Below are positions 54,822-63,360 of a DNA stretch of 64,000 nt, one piece after another. Source of the DNA: Lachnospiraceae bacterium. Lineage in GTDB: Bacteria; Bacillota; Clostridia; Lachnospirales; Lachnospiraceae. The stretch is from NCBI GenBank assembly GCA_028689585.1, contig JAQVCW010000002.1:164295-228294 (forward strand). Direction: 5' to 3'. The position numbers and the translations under genes are program-made. A model generated the notes under the pieces. It was given only the letters and a program-made list of their open reading frames with translations. It did no database searches and was not told the origin of the DNA. The stretch's first letter is position 1, and the number at the start of each line of letters is the position of its first letter.

Positions 54822-55066
54822 ACTGATTTCCTTTCATATAACAGGCATCCGTTATCCAGAATTGTCTGCTGCCATTCCGGATGAAGGTGCAGATCAATTT
54901 TCATGGTTGTTTTTCCACCAGAAGAATTAAGCGATCTTGTCCACTCTGCATCAGATTTTTCATAACAATCAGCTATTCCTTTTATAACAACCGGAAACTG
55001 ATGTTGTGGATCAACAACACCGCCCATCTCATAAAATTCATATCTTGCATTATCTTTTTGAATGCA
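54818..55066 (-). pseudogene. N-terminally truncated hypothetical gene
   Basis: An open frame on the minus strand (ARYEFYEMGGVVDPQHQ, KGIADCYEKSDAEWTRS, KIDLHLHPEWQQTILDNG) ends ATGA-overlapping with the NUDIX start. It begins just after a TGA beside a hairpin, and its only ATG (55027) has no ribosome binding site. It is probably the 3' part of a gene whose 5' end has been replaced. The family is not recognised. If translated from the ATG it would give 69 residues. Confidence 0.45.
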
Positions 55067-55068
55067 TC

Positions 55069-55100
55069 ATCATAGGAAATCCGAAGGAATTTCCTATGAT
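55069..55100. terminator. Hairpin between fragment and Rpn-type gene
   Basis: ATCATAGGAAAT (55069-55080) pairs exactly with ATTTCCTATGAT (55089-55100). It lies downstream of the Rpn-type gene and upstream of the truncated gene, both on the minus strand. A terminator or a mobile hairpin remnant is possible. Confidence 0.5.
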
Positions 55101-55155
55101 ATAAAATAAAAATACTCTCCAAATAGATTGTCATCCGCTTAAAGAGTATTCTCTG

Positions 55156-55686
55156 TTATTTTATGGATGCAGTATACATCCTGTATATCGCTTCATCATC
55201 CTTACCTGGATATTCTTTCATAAGGCGATATATCTCTGTCACCAGCTTCACATCCTCCTCCAGCAGCTCCGCGCAGTCCTCTGGTGGAATACTTTTCACC
55301 AGTTTTTTTCGGATGAGGCTGATTAATTTCACATATTCACCTTCAGTATGTCCAATCAAAACTCCACGCGCTTCTCCAATTAGAATCCCATCTTCTCTGC
55401 CTTTCTCTTCCCCTTCTTCAAATGCATCCCGGCGTTCCAGCCTGATATGCTTTTTCATATCGTACTCGGTTAGCAGCACCCGCATCACCTCATTTCTGTT
55501 CTTGAGAAGGAAATCCCTGAGGATATCCTGTTCTATACATTCCTCTACTGTCAGCTCTACTGCTGTTTTCAGGGAAATCTTCTGCTCCCGGCAGCGGCGC
55601 AGCGCCGCCACAAAATAGGCATAGTCCGCTAAATCCTTTGTTTCATTAGATACCTCCATTATAACGGATTGGCGGCGTAAAGGCAA
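55156..55686 (-). CDS. C-terminal part of Rpn/PD-(D/E)XK transposase-like protein
   Basis: The 176-residue ORF matches the C-terminal tail of Rpn-family nuclease/putative transposase proteins: an alpha-helical region with LRDFLLKNRNEVMRVLLTEY, the acidic FEEGEEKGREDG linker and GHTEGEYVKLISLIRKKL. The N-terminal PD-(D/E)XK nuclease domain is missing, and the region upstream shows none of it. The first ATGs lack a strong ribosome binding site. It is therefore probably a remnant, although similar C-terminal ORFs can arise by internal initiation in this family. Confidence 0.6.
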   Translation of the reverse strand: MPLRRQSVIMEVSNETKDLADYAYFVAALRRCREQKISLKTAVELTVEECIEQDILRDFLLKNRNEVMRVLLTEYDMKKHIRLERRDAFEEGEEKGREDGILIGEARGVLIGHTEGEYVKLISLIRKKLVKSIPPEDCAELLEEDVKLVTEIYRLMKEYPGKDDEAIYRMYTASIK

Positions 55687-55953
55687 TGCAGCAAATGCAT
55701 TTTAGATGATTTTCAGATATGGTAAGAGACTTTCTTTGACATATTTCTTTTTTTTACTTTACGCACAATATGATACTGCTTCACAACCAAAAATGTGCAG
55801 AATTTAACCCCCAGTTTTTTCAAACCGGAGGTTTTCTCTAATCCGGAGGATTTAGAAAAGACTAGGTATCTTGTCTTGCTCGTTGCTTGAAACAAAAAGC
55901 CGCCTGTACGAGCATTTCTCATGCCGTCCAAGTGGCTTGCATTATCTATACTG

Positions 55954-56397
55954 CTATTTTTCCCGCAAAAGTTCAATCAGTTCCCACAAATTTGAGCCAA
56001 TTTTTTCTAACAGTTGGTCACTTGATGCAAACCCCTTTGCTCGTTCTATTGCCAAGTCTACATTGGGCAAATAAAACTTCTCAAAGGTTTTAGCTTGAAT
56101 TGCTTTCCTCTGTCCTGTTTTCTCATATAGCAGATTGCTGACAAAAGAGTTTCTCTTTTCATCCGGCTTATTCCTGAGAATATCTTCCAACGATTCTGAG
56201 TATTCCGACGCAACATCCGAGACATGTAACAGTTGCCAAAATTCCAGCCGTTCTCTGTATTTTTCAATAAAATTGAAATAGTGCACTTCTGTCTTCGTTC
56301 CCTCTGTAGAGAGAAAAACGACACGCTTTGGCTCTACGGAATCCTCGTGTGTACGGACAAACAGTGAACTACTTCCCAGTCGATAAGGTAAACTCAT
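55954..56397 (-). CDS. RloB-like / AbiLii-type protein, short
   Basis: This 147-residue protein has the Toprim-like N-terminus of RloB/AbiLii proteins (RVVFLSTEGTKTEVHYFNF). It then jumps after about 75 residues to a C-terminal-like helical region (AIQAKTFEKFYLPNVDLAIE, SNLWELIELL). RloB proteins are usually around 200 residues, and the middle acidic catalytic block (typically a D-x-D) is not visible. It may be an internally deleted version. It overlaps the upstream ATPase gene by four bases (ATGA), as AbiL pairs do. Confidence 0.65.
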   Translation of the reverse strand: MSLPYRLGSSSLFVRTHEDSVEPKRVVFLSTEGTKTEVHYFNFIEKYRERLEFWQLLHVSDVASEYSESLEDILRNKPDEKRNSFVSNLLYEKTGQRKAIQAKTFEKFYLPNVDLAIERAKGFASSDQLLEKIGSNLWELIELLREK

Positions 56398-57737
56398 TCA
56401 CTATCCACCTGCCATTCGTTGTCTTGAAAACATGGTATAGCACCATATCTACCAATCAAATAGTCATTTAATATGTTTTTATCAAATCTCTGTTTGTAAT
56501 CACTCAATGAATATATTCTTGAACTGTGATCTTTTCCACGTTCAACAAACCAAATCTCATCTTGACGAAGTATTCGTAAATCCATCAGATTAAGATCATG
56601 AGTCGTACAAATCAATTGGCAAGATGTTTCCTTTGTGATTTCAAAAAAGCGTCTAATATATTCCTCAGTAAGCTTTGAGTGAAGACTTCGATCAAGTTCA
56701 TCGACAATAATAATTTTTCCTTTTTGTCCAAGTTCATACAACGGAATTAAGTCAAACAAGCGTTTTGTACCATCTGATTCATCAGAAAGTTCAAATAACT
56801 CTGCCGGGTTTCCATGATCCAACATGATTTTCTCTGCAACAATTTCTCCATCTTCAATGGAAATTTCAAACTGATAATCACCAATTTCAATTTTGCAGCG
56901 GGCTCCATCTTGAAGTTTGTTTCTCATGGTTTGTTCTATATCATTCAAAACATCTTTTTTGACCTCGTCAGGCAAGAAGGAAAATGCTTTTTCTGCCAAT
57001 TGCTTTCCTTTTGTGATCTCTTCTATTCCAGTATCAAAGGCTCTAAGCATATCTGCCATGGAATCAGTATTGTATGCCGGATTTAAGAAAAAATCATTTT
57101 TATTATGAGCATGAGAGTCAGGGTATACAACGATAAGATTTTTAAACCATTCATACGCAACAATATAATCATGCAAGTCGGAATCTGCATCGATTTTTTT
57201 ATTTCCAACTTCTTTTAAAAGTAGTTCGTCCGCTTTTAAATCTTCGCAGTAAATATTGAATCGCAGTTCGGACTTCTTATCCATTCGCAAATCAGTTATA
57301 ATCTGCTTACCTTGTTCTCGCTCAAAAATACAAGTTTCTTTTTCTGAAGAATCTAAGCGGTAAAGCCATTCCGCACTAAACTCGTGCGTCAAGTAGTTAA
57401 TTGCAAAACCATACGAGAAAATAGTTTTCTCAGCAATAAAGTCAATTTGGAAAACACCCGGAGTTTCTTTACACACTGAATCAATACGGAAAAAGCGATC
57501 ATCATATCGTATTGCCCCTGAACTCATTAAAGTTACCCGACGCATAAAATCCAATGCACGCACAAAATTTGATTTTCCAGAAGCATTTGCACCAAAGAAG
57601 AAACTACTCTTTAACAAACGTTTCCCTTTCACAGTAAAACAGTGCGAGGGATGCCTTGTTTGTTTTCCTGCAGCCATGCTAAATACTTGCTGCTCTTTAA
57701 ATGAATTGTAGTTCTCAACGGCAAATCTAATCAGCAT
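56394..57737 (-). CDS. AAA-family ATPase, AbiLi/RloA-like
   Basis: This 447-residue ATPase of the OLD/ABC-like AAA_15/21 type has N-terminal LIRFAVENYNSFKEQQVFSM, Walker A FFGANASGKSN near residue 49, and a C-terminal Walker B IIIVDELDRSLH with a downstream switch (TTHDLNLMD). Paired with an RloB-like gene in a four-base overlap, it matches the AbiL abortive-infection (anti-phage) arrangement. No promoter was resolved upstream. Activity as a defence system depends on whether the short RloB partner is functional. Confidence 0.85.
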   Translation of the reverse strand: MLIRFAVENYNSFKEQQVFSMAAGKQTRHPSHCFTVKGKRLLKSSFFFGANASGKSNFVRALDFMRRVTLMSSGAIRYDDRFFRIDSVCKETPGVFQIDFIAEKTIFSYGFAINYLTHEFSAEWLYRLDSSEKETCIFEREQGKQIITDLRMDKKSELRFNIYCEDLKADELLLKEVGNKKIDADSDLHDYIVAYEWFKNLIVVYPDSHAHNKNDFFLNPAYNTDSMADMLRAFDTGIEEITKGKQLAEKAFSFLPDEVKKDVLNDIEQTMRNKLQDGARCKIEIGDYQFEISIEDGEIVAEKIMLDHGNPAELFELSDESDGTKRLFDLIPLYELGQKGKIIIVDELDRSLHSKLTEEYIRRFFEITKETSCQLICTTHDLNLMDLRILRQDEIWFVERGKDHSSRIYSLSDYKQRFDKNILNDYLIGRYGAIPCFQDNEWQVDSE

Positions 57738-57860
57738 TATTCACACCTCCCAATCCCCATATTGATAGTATATGTGATAAATCCTGTTTTTTCAATCATT
57801 ATTTGTAATATTTTTATTAAATTTCCAGTTTTACTTGTTGTCTAAATCACATATAAAATT

Positions 57861-58436
57861 TTATTCTCCCACGGGCAGTAATACTGTCTCTTCTGCCTTC
57901 TCTGTGTTCTCCTCCGTTGACACCTCTGCTGCTTCCTCTGCTGCTTTCAGAAACTGCTCCGGTACCGTAAAGTCCGGATTTTCTGTGGTGATCAGCGTGG
58001 AAATGGGCGTTTCGGCCAGATCTCTCACCTCGTATACATCATAGCGAAGGATCCGAAGCGTATCCGTGTCAATCACGTAACACTCACGGTACTGTTCCCC
58101 CTCCTCGCCATCACTCCACAGTTCAAAGTAAGAATTACCATTTTCCATTAACACAGTCTCTATCGTATCCTCCGGATACTGTTGCAGTTCATACAGAAAT
58201 TCGTCCTCCTGCTTCTGATACCAGCAATATACACTGGTATCGCTCTCCCCGCCGTAATATATCCAGGTACAGTCACAGGTCGTACAGTCCGCCATCCGTG
58301 TCGGAATATACTGTGCTTCCATAAACTCTTCCCCGGAAATGGACGTTCCTTCCGCTGATACGACAAGTCCACTGCCCATTACTCCTGCCAAAACAACACC
58401 TGTTCTGATTATTCTCTGCATTTTTTTCACATTCAT
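57861..58436 (-). CDS. Secreted acidic protein of unknown function
   Basis: This 191-residue protein has a signal peptide (MNVKKMQRIIRTGVVLAGVM, then GSGLVVSAEG). Four cysteines lie in the mature N-terminal half (CTTCDC and WYQK-linked C), and the C-terminus is strongly acidic (EEAAEVSTEENTEKAEE). A repeated YF/YY-W pattern suggests a small beta-rich domain. No family is recognised. It is monocistronic, followed by 123 bp without features before the AbiL-like genes. Confidence 0.6.
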   Translation of the reverse strand: MNVKKMQRIIRTGVVLAGVMGSGLVVSAEGTSISGEEFMEAQYIPTRMADCTTCDCTWIYYGGESDTSVYCWYQKQEDEFLYELQQYPEDTIETVLMENGNSYFELWSDGEEGEQYRECYVIDTDTLRILRYDVYEVRDLAETPISTLITTENPDFTVPEQFLKAAEEAAEVSTEENTEKAEETVLLPVGE

Positions 58437-58588
58437 TTCTGCACCTGCTTTCCCGCCTTATCCGCTGCAGCGGCTGACTAATTTGCCGCAGTTCTTACCC
58501 GGTACATCGTTTCCTAAATACCTGCCACATTAAGCTTGTCTATATTTCCGATAGCACCAGCCAAAAAGCCTCAGTGCAGCCCGCTACG

Positions 58589-58615
58589 GTGCTAAGTGCC
58601 GGTGGCACTTAGCAC
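58589..58615. repeat. 12-bp perfect inverted repeat
   Basis: GTGCTAAGTGCC (58589-58600) pairs exactly with GGCACTTAGCAC (58604-58615) with a GGT loop. No T tract follows, so it is unlikely to be a simple terminator. It lies between the LuxR fragment and the secreted protein gene in a stretch otherwise without genes. Confidence 0.7.
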
Positions 58616-58654
58616 GGACCGAAATGGAATGAAGACCTGCGAATATCGGTAGAA

Positions 58655-58843
58655 TTACGTATCTTTTACCCAAAATGCAAGCTTCGCTGCATCTTTTTCC
58701 ATTACCCCGGCGAGCTGCATACGCCCGCTCACCTTGTGCTTTCGGTAGATATTTTCCAGATGTGTGCCTACCGTGCGCACACTGATATGCAGCAGTTCGG
58801 CAATTTCCCGGTTGCTGGTGCCCTTCAAAAGCAGTTTGGTTTC
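58655..58843 (-). pseudogene. LuxR-type HTH fragment
   Basis: The minus strand encodes the C-terminal LuxR/GerE helix-turn-helix (LLLKGTSNREIAELLHIS, then VRTVGTHLENIYRKHKVSG) ending LAFWVKDT and stop. A stop codon lies immediately upstream and the rest of the regulator is missing, so it is a remnant. It sits just downstream of the FtsX-like permease gene. Confidence 0.75.
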
Positions 58844-58893
58844 TTAAATGCTTTCCATGTCATATTTTCAAAACTGCAGACCAAAAGGACCGG

Positions 58894-61479
58894 CTACATT
58901 TCCGCATTTCCCTTCAGCCTCTCGATCATCCCCTGTCTCTGCATCTTCTGGTATAACACAATTGGAACAAAAATACAGATCAGCACGATTGTGAAAATCA
59001 GCAGAAGATTATATCCCCATGGAATGATGTAAGGCAGTTGTTCATACTGTTTCAGGCTGTTGAATATCAGATATCCCAGCGGAATGCCTGCCATCAGAGA
59101 CAGGGTACAGGAAATCACCGCATATCCGATCCCTTCCAGTGACAGTATTGTCTTTTGCTGTCTGACCGTCATGCCGATGCTTTCCAGCACTGCAAATTCC
59201 AGGGAACGGTTCTGTATATTTGCCGCCATCATATTAATATAATTTAAAATCGCAAGCAATGCCATCAGTATGCCAATGCTGCCTCCCAGAACCCGAACCT
59301 GGTCTTCGCTTTTCTTCATATCCACATACTGTTCCAGTTTGGATGAAAAGGAGAGCTGAGTCTCACCGGTGAAGACGGACCTCACCGACTGTTCCGTTGC
59401 TTCCAAAAAGGCCTCGTCATAGGTAATATTGATCAGCTCCGTAAATGCAGTTCCGGATAATTGCTTTGCATAAGCCTCGCTGACGATCAGGCTGGGAAGA
59501 TATCCGCCTCCAAAATATGCCGGACAGAACTGAGGATCAGCCAGTGCGGCGATTTCTATCGTGTAATGCGGCTTCTCTTGCTGGCCCGGGAAATAGAATT
59601 CCGTCTTCTTCCCCACCAGGCCCTGATCCGGAGACAAATCAATAAAATTCAATGCGGCAGCGATCTCACCTTTTTCAAACCGCTCCTGATCCAGAATACC
59701 GCCCAGTCGCTCATTCAGAAGTGTAAACCCGATGTCATCGATGCCAATAAGACGCGGTGCCCAAAACGGACCTTCCGGATCTTCCTTCCAGGATTCCAGA
59801 TCCTTTTCCAGATTTCCAGGAGTGTATCTGGACTGATGGAGAGAATCCATATAGGTCAGATAGATTTCCTGATAGGGAACCACAATCTCACAGGAGGTTA
59901 CGGCAGAAACCGATTTTACCCCTTCCAGTCCCCGTATCTCCTCTATTTTCTCATCGGACAGCAGGTCCTTCTGTTCAAACATGGTGGTCTCATTTAAGAT
60001 CCGAAGATCCCTGGTGGACACAGCATTTAAAATGGATTTTGCATCATTCTGCTTCACCACCACATTGGCAAGGAAAAAGATCGTCACCGCGATGGTGAAA
60101 GACAGCAGGATAATGCAGGCCTGTCCTTTATCCCGGAACATATTCCAGGCTGCCATCCTGGGTAGAAATCCCCGCTGGCCGACTTCTTCTTTCTCCCCAT
60201 CTTCTGTCTGCGCTTCTTTTCGGACTCTCTCCTCCCGGGACTTTTCTTTTCGTGCCTCCCGCCGCCCGATTTTCTGCCTTCCCGCAAGATAATGCAGCGC
60301 TTCTACCGGTGAGCAGCCGGCCAGGACTGCGGCAGGTCTCCGGCTTCCGAAAAAGTTCGTAAACAATGCAAATACTACCGCCACCAGATAGATCCAGGGC
60401 TGAACCGGGGCTATCTCACCTGCGTTCAAAACAGGATTTACAATAGAAAGAATCTGCGGCACTATTTTCTGCGCGACCAGCGCTCCGGCCAGAAGCCCAA
60501 CCGGGATGCCCAGGGCCGAATTCCACAGCGCCTGCAGGTAAATCAGCATTTTCAACTGTCCCGCGGTCATTCCCATGGTTTTTAACTGTCCGTAATAATG
60601 GATATCTTTCGCAATGGAAATCGTAAGGGTATTATAGATAAACAAATATCCGCTCAGAAATATCATGAAAAGGAATCCGGTCAATCCTGCCAGAACCTGC
60701 AGGAAATTGGAAATGGTTTCATAATCTGCATCTATCGTCTGGCGGTTAATGTCAATCTGATTTTGGATTTCGATGATGTCTGCCTTGGAATACAGCGGGT
60801 TTTTTAAGGTAATAACCAGAAGGCCCTGGGTAAAATCAGTCTGTGTGACGCCCGTCTGCGCATAAAAATCTGCTGATACATAGGCTCTGTCGATTCCGGA
60901 ATAATCCCGATAATAGCCGCTGAGCACAAATTCTTTCTGGAGGCTGATCTGTTCTTCCACCTCCTTCAGAGTATAATAAGTGACCGGCAGTTTCATTCCA
61001 ATCTGGGGATCAGTAATTCCCATTTCCGTCAATGCGGTCCAGGAAAGCATTATTTCGTTTTCGGCCCGGGGATAGGTACCCCAGCATTCTTCCATCGCCG
61101 GAATACACTGTTTTTCCCATACGGTATCATCCAGCCAGTACATGCGCATATTGTGCACATCCTGGTCCTGATACTTTTCCAGAATAGCGCATTTTACCAT
61201 AACTCCCGCATATTTCACCTTGTCCATGGAGCGTATCTTCTCCACCTGATCTTCTCTTGGCTCACTGAGCTGAATATCAAAATCCATCCCCTGCATATAG
61301 AGGGTGCGGGTACTGACCGTTTCCCAGTAGCTGATGCCCAGCGCAAGGACAACCGTAATCAGAAAGGCGGTCAATGCAATAGCAAGAATGGTTAGCCGGT
61401 TTCTGTTTTTGCTGCCTCTATAGGTGTTTCCGGCAATCTGAAGGATTACGTTTCTGTTTTTTACCTTGAACGATTTCAC
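58894..61479 (-). CDS. FtsX-like ABC permease
   Basis: This 861-residue membrane protein has an N-terminal span (residues 28-50), a large extracytoplasmic domain, a first four-span FtsX module (about 265-385), a charged cytosolic loop (RREARKEKSREERVRKE), a second extracytoplasmic domain, and a C-terminal FtsX module ending QRQGMIERLKGNAEM. Two FtsX modules with a MacB-like plan are typical of exporters that confer antimicrobial peptide resistance. The ATG overlaps the stop of the ATPase gene. It is co-transcribed with the kinase and regulator genes upstream. Confidence 0.85.
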   Translation of the reverse strand: MKSFKVKNRNVILQIAGNTYRGSKNRNRLTILAIALTAFLITVVLALGISYWETVSTRTLYMQGMDFDIQLSEPREDQVEKIRSMDKVKYAGVMVKCAILEKYQDQDVHNMRMYWLDDTVWEKQCIPAMEECWGTYPRAENEIMLSWTALTEMGITDPQIGMKLPVTYYTLKEVEEQISLQKEFVLSGYYRDYSGIDRAYVSADFYAQTGVTQTDFTQGLLVITLKNPLYSKADIIEIQNQIDINRQTIDADYETISNFLQVLAGLTGFLFMIFLSGYLFIYNTLTISIAKDIHYYGQLKTMGMTAGQLKMLIYLQALWNSALGIPVGLLAGALVAQKIVPQILSIVNPVLNAGEIAPVQPWIYLVAVVFALFTNFFGSRRPAAVLAGCSPVEALHYLAGRQKIGRREARKEKSREERVRKEAQTEDGEKEEVGQRGFLPRMAAWNMFRDKGQACIILLSFTIAVTIFFLANVVVKQNDAKSILNAVSTRDLRILNETTMFEQKDLLSDEKIEEIRGLEGVKSVSAVTSCEIVVPYQEIYLTYMDSLHQSRYTPGNLEKDLESWKEDPEGPFWAPRLIGIDDIGFTLLNERLGGILDQERFEKGEIAAALNFIDLSPDQGLVGKKTEFYFPGQQEKPHYTIEIAALADPQFCPAYFGGGYLPSLIVSEAYAKQLSGTAFTELINITYDEAFLEATEQSVRSVFTGETQLSFSSKLEQYVDMKKSEDQVRVLGGSIGILMALLAILNYINMMAANIQNRSLEFAVLESIGMTVRQQKTILSLEGIGYAVISCTLSLMAGIPLGYLIFNSLKQYEQLPYIIPWGYNLLLIFTIVLICIFVPIVLYQKMQRQGMIERLKGNAEM

Positions 61480-62291
61480 GCCTTCTCCACCTCACCTTCT
61501 GCGGGGCGGATACCGTCGGGAACCGCCTGCTTTTGGCGGCACTTTTCATCCTCCGCCGTGTGAGTACCCGGCCCATCTGGGTGCAGCCGGTTCGGGCGGC
61601 ATTTTTCATCCTCCGCCGTGTGAGTCCCCGGCTGGCACCTCCCATCCTCGATTCGGATGATACGGCCGGCCATCTGCGCAATTTCGTCATTGTGGGTAAT
61701 CATCACCACCGTCTGTCCAAAGCGTTCACTGGACACCTTGATCAGCCCCAGTACATCCATACTGGTCCGGCTGTCCAGATTCCCGGTCGGTTCATCCGCC
61801 AGAATAATAGCCGGTTTGGCCGCCAGGGCTCTGGCCAGAGCTACCCGCTGCTGCTGTCCTCCGGAGAGCTGTCCCGGCATGGCATGGATCTTATCGGACA
61901 GTCCTATGATCTGAAGAATTTCGGAAATATAATTCTGATCCGGCTCAACCCCATCCAGTTTAATGGGGAGTACCATATTCTCGTACACATTCATATAGGG
62001 AAGCAGATTATAATTCTGAAAAACAAAACCGATCTTTCTCCTTCGAAAAATTGTCAGTTCATCTTTTTTCATTTTGGAAATGTCTTTTCCATCCACAAGA
62101 ACCGTCCCCGAGGTTGGGGTGTCCAATCCGCCCAGCATATGAAGCAGTGTGGATTTTCCGCTGCCGGAGGTTCCCACGATGACTGCAAATTCACCGTTCT
62201 TGATGGACAGATCCACTCCATCCAGTGCCTTTACCACCGTATCGCCGCTCCCATAATACTTTTTCAATTGATTTGTCACCAGTATGTCCAT
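61476..62291 (-). CDS. ABC ATP-binding protein with repeated C-terminal tail
   Basis: This 271-residue LolD/MacB-type ATPase has Walker A GTSGSGKST, signature LSGGQQQR, Walker B ILADEPTGNLD and His switch MITHNDE. The domain ends at RIIRIEDGRC near residue 224. A 45-residue extension follows, containing two copies of PGTHTAEDEKCR, which the family lacks. GTGAGG precedes the ATG at 62291. It powers the following FtsX-like permease. Confidence 0.9.
   Translation of the reverse strand: MDILVTNQLKKYYGSGDTVVKALDGVDLSIKNGEFAVIVGTSGSGKSTLLHMLGGLDTPTSGTVLVDGKDISKMKKDELTIFRRRKIGFVFQNYNLLPYMNVYENMVLPIKLDGVEPDQNYISEILQIIGLSDKIHAMPGQLSGGQQQRVALARALAAKPAIILADEPTGNLDSRTSMDVLGLIKVSSERFGQTVVMITHNDEIAQMAGRIIRIEDGRCQPGTHTAEDEKCRPNRLHPDGPGTHTAEDEKCRQKQAVPDGIRPAEGEVEKA
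61530..61631 (-). repeat. Direct repeat encoding the ATPase tail
   Basis: A segment of about 36 bp with TTTTCATCCTCCGCCGTGTG occurs twice (around 61541 and 61607 on the plus strand) inside the 3' end of the ATPase gene. It encodes the duplicated PGTHTAEDEKCR. Confidence 0.7.
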
Positions 62292-62418
62292 ATGTTTCCT
62301 CACTTTCTTCCGAGGGAGATGCCTTTCGCTCCTCTTCTGAAATCATCATACAACAGGAATCTTTCTCAAATCTTTCTGAAAAGTGACAATTCTGACAGAT
62401 TGTAATGTGGCGGCTTCC

Positions 62419-63360
62419 TTAATGCTCCGTCCTCCTTGAAAGAAACAACTGAAATTCTGAGCCCTGTCCCAGCGCAGATTTCACCTTTACAAATCCGCCC
62501 TGCCTGGACAGAACTTCACGGACCAGATAGAGTCCGATCCCGAACCCGGGAGTCCCCGTGACTGCCGGGGAACGGTAAAAGCGCCGGAAAATCAATCCCT
62601 GCTCTTCTTCTGCGATACCGATACCGGAATCCTGCACCGAAATACAGAAAAAAGAATCATAGGGAATAACTTTGATCTGCACCGAAGAACCCTCCGGAGA
62701 ATACTTGACTGCATTTTCCAGCACATTTCCGATGGCTTCTGCCGTCCATTTCCGGTCTGCAAAACAGCCATCCTCATCGGGGAACGGCTCCATTTTAATC
62801 TCAACCTTCTTTTTCAGCGCAGCGACCTCCGCCTGCTGGCAGGCAGCAAACACCAGCTCAGACAGCGAAACCTGTTCCGGAGCTATGGAGATCATTTCTG
62901 TTTCGATATAAGAGGATTTCACTAATTCCTTCATAAAGAAATCCAGTTTTTCTGAATTTACCTGTATTTTGGCAGCTAATTGATACGGCTCTGCCTGGAT
63001 ATCCCCTTTTGCCAGGTCTTCCTGCAGAATCTGGGAATACAGCAGAATATTAGAAAGCGGAGTGCGCACCTGATGCGCAATATCAGAAATCAGGGATTTT
63101 ACAGAATCCCGCTCTTCTTCCGCCTGCTGCTGCCGCATCCCGGAGCTTTGTACCAGGCGGTTCAGCCGCTCCGTGATGGCCGCGTCCATTGTCTCATCAT
63201 AAATGACCTCATTTTCTTTTCCGCCAAGAGCCCGGTCCAGTTTTAAAAGAAGCTCCGACAGGATATGATCCATCCGCCTCCGGCAGATCAGAACTCCCGC
63301 GAGCCCGATCCCAAGCCCCAGAAGAAACACCGCCGCCAATATGAAATAGTTTTCATTCAT
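62419..63360 (-). CDS. Sensor histidine kinase
   Basis: This 313-residue kinase has a single N-terminal span (YFILAAVFLLGLGIGLAGVL) and almost no extracytoplasmic domain. The phospho-acceptor histidine lies in SDIAHQVRTPLSNILLYS, with the ATPase domain at NVLENAVKYS and GFGIGLYLVREVL. The ATG at 63360 overlaps the regulator stop and is chosen over longer frames. Kinases of this shape often sense through an associated ABC transporter. The ATPase gene lies 127 bp downstream. Confidence 0.87.
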   Translation of the reverse strand: MNENYFILAAVFLLGLGIGLAGVLICRRRMDHILSELLLKLDRALGGKENEVIYDETMDAAITERLNRLVQSSGMRQQQAEEERDSVKSLISDIAHQVRTPLSNILLYSQILQEDLAKGDIQAEPYQLAAKIQVNSEKLDFFMKELVKSSYIETEMISIAPEQVSLSELVFAACQQAEVAALKKKVEIKMEPFPDEDGCFADRKWTAEAIGNVLENAVKYSPEGSSVQIKVIPYDSFFCISVQDSGIGIAEEEQGLIFRRFYRSPAVTGTPGFGIGLYLVREVLSRQGGFVKVKSALGQGSEFQLFLSRRTEH

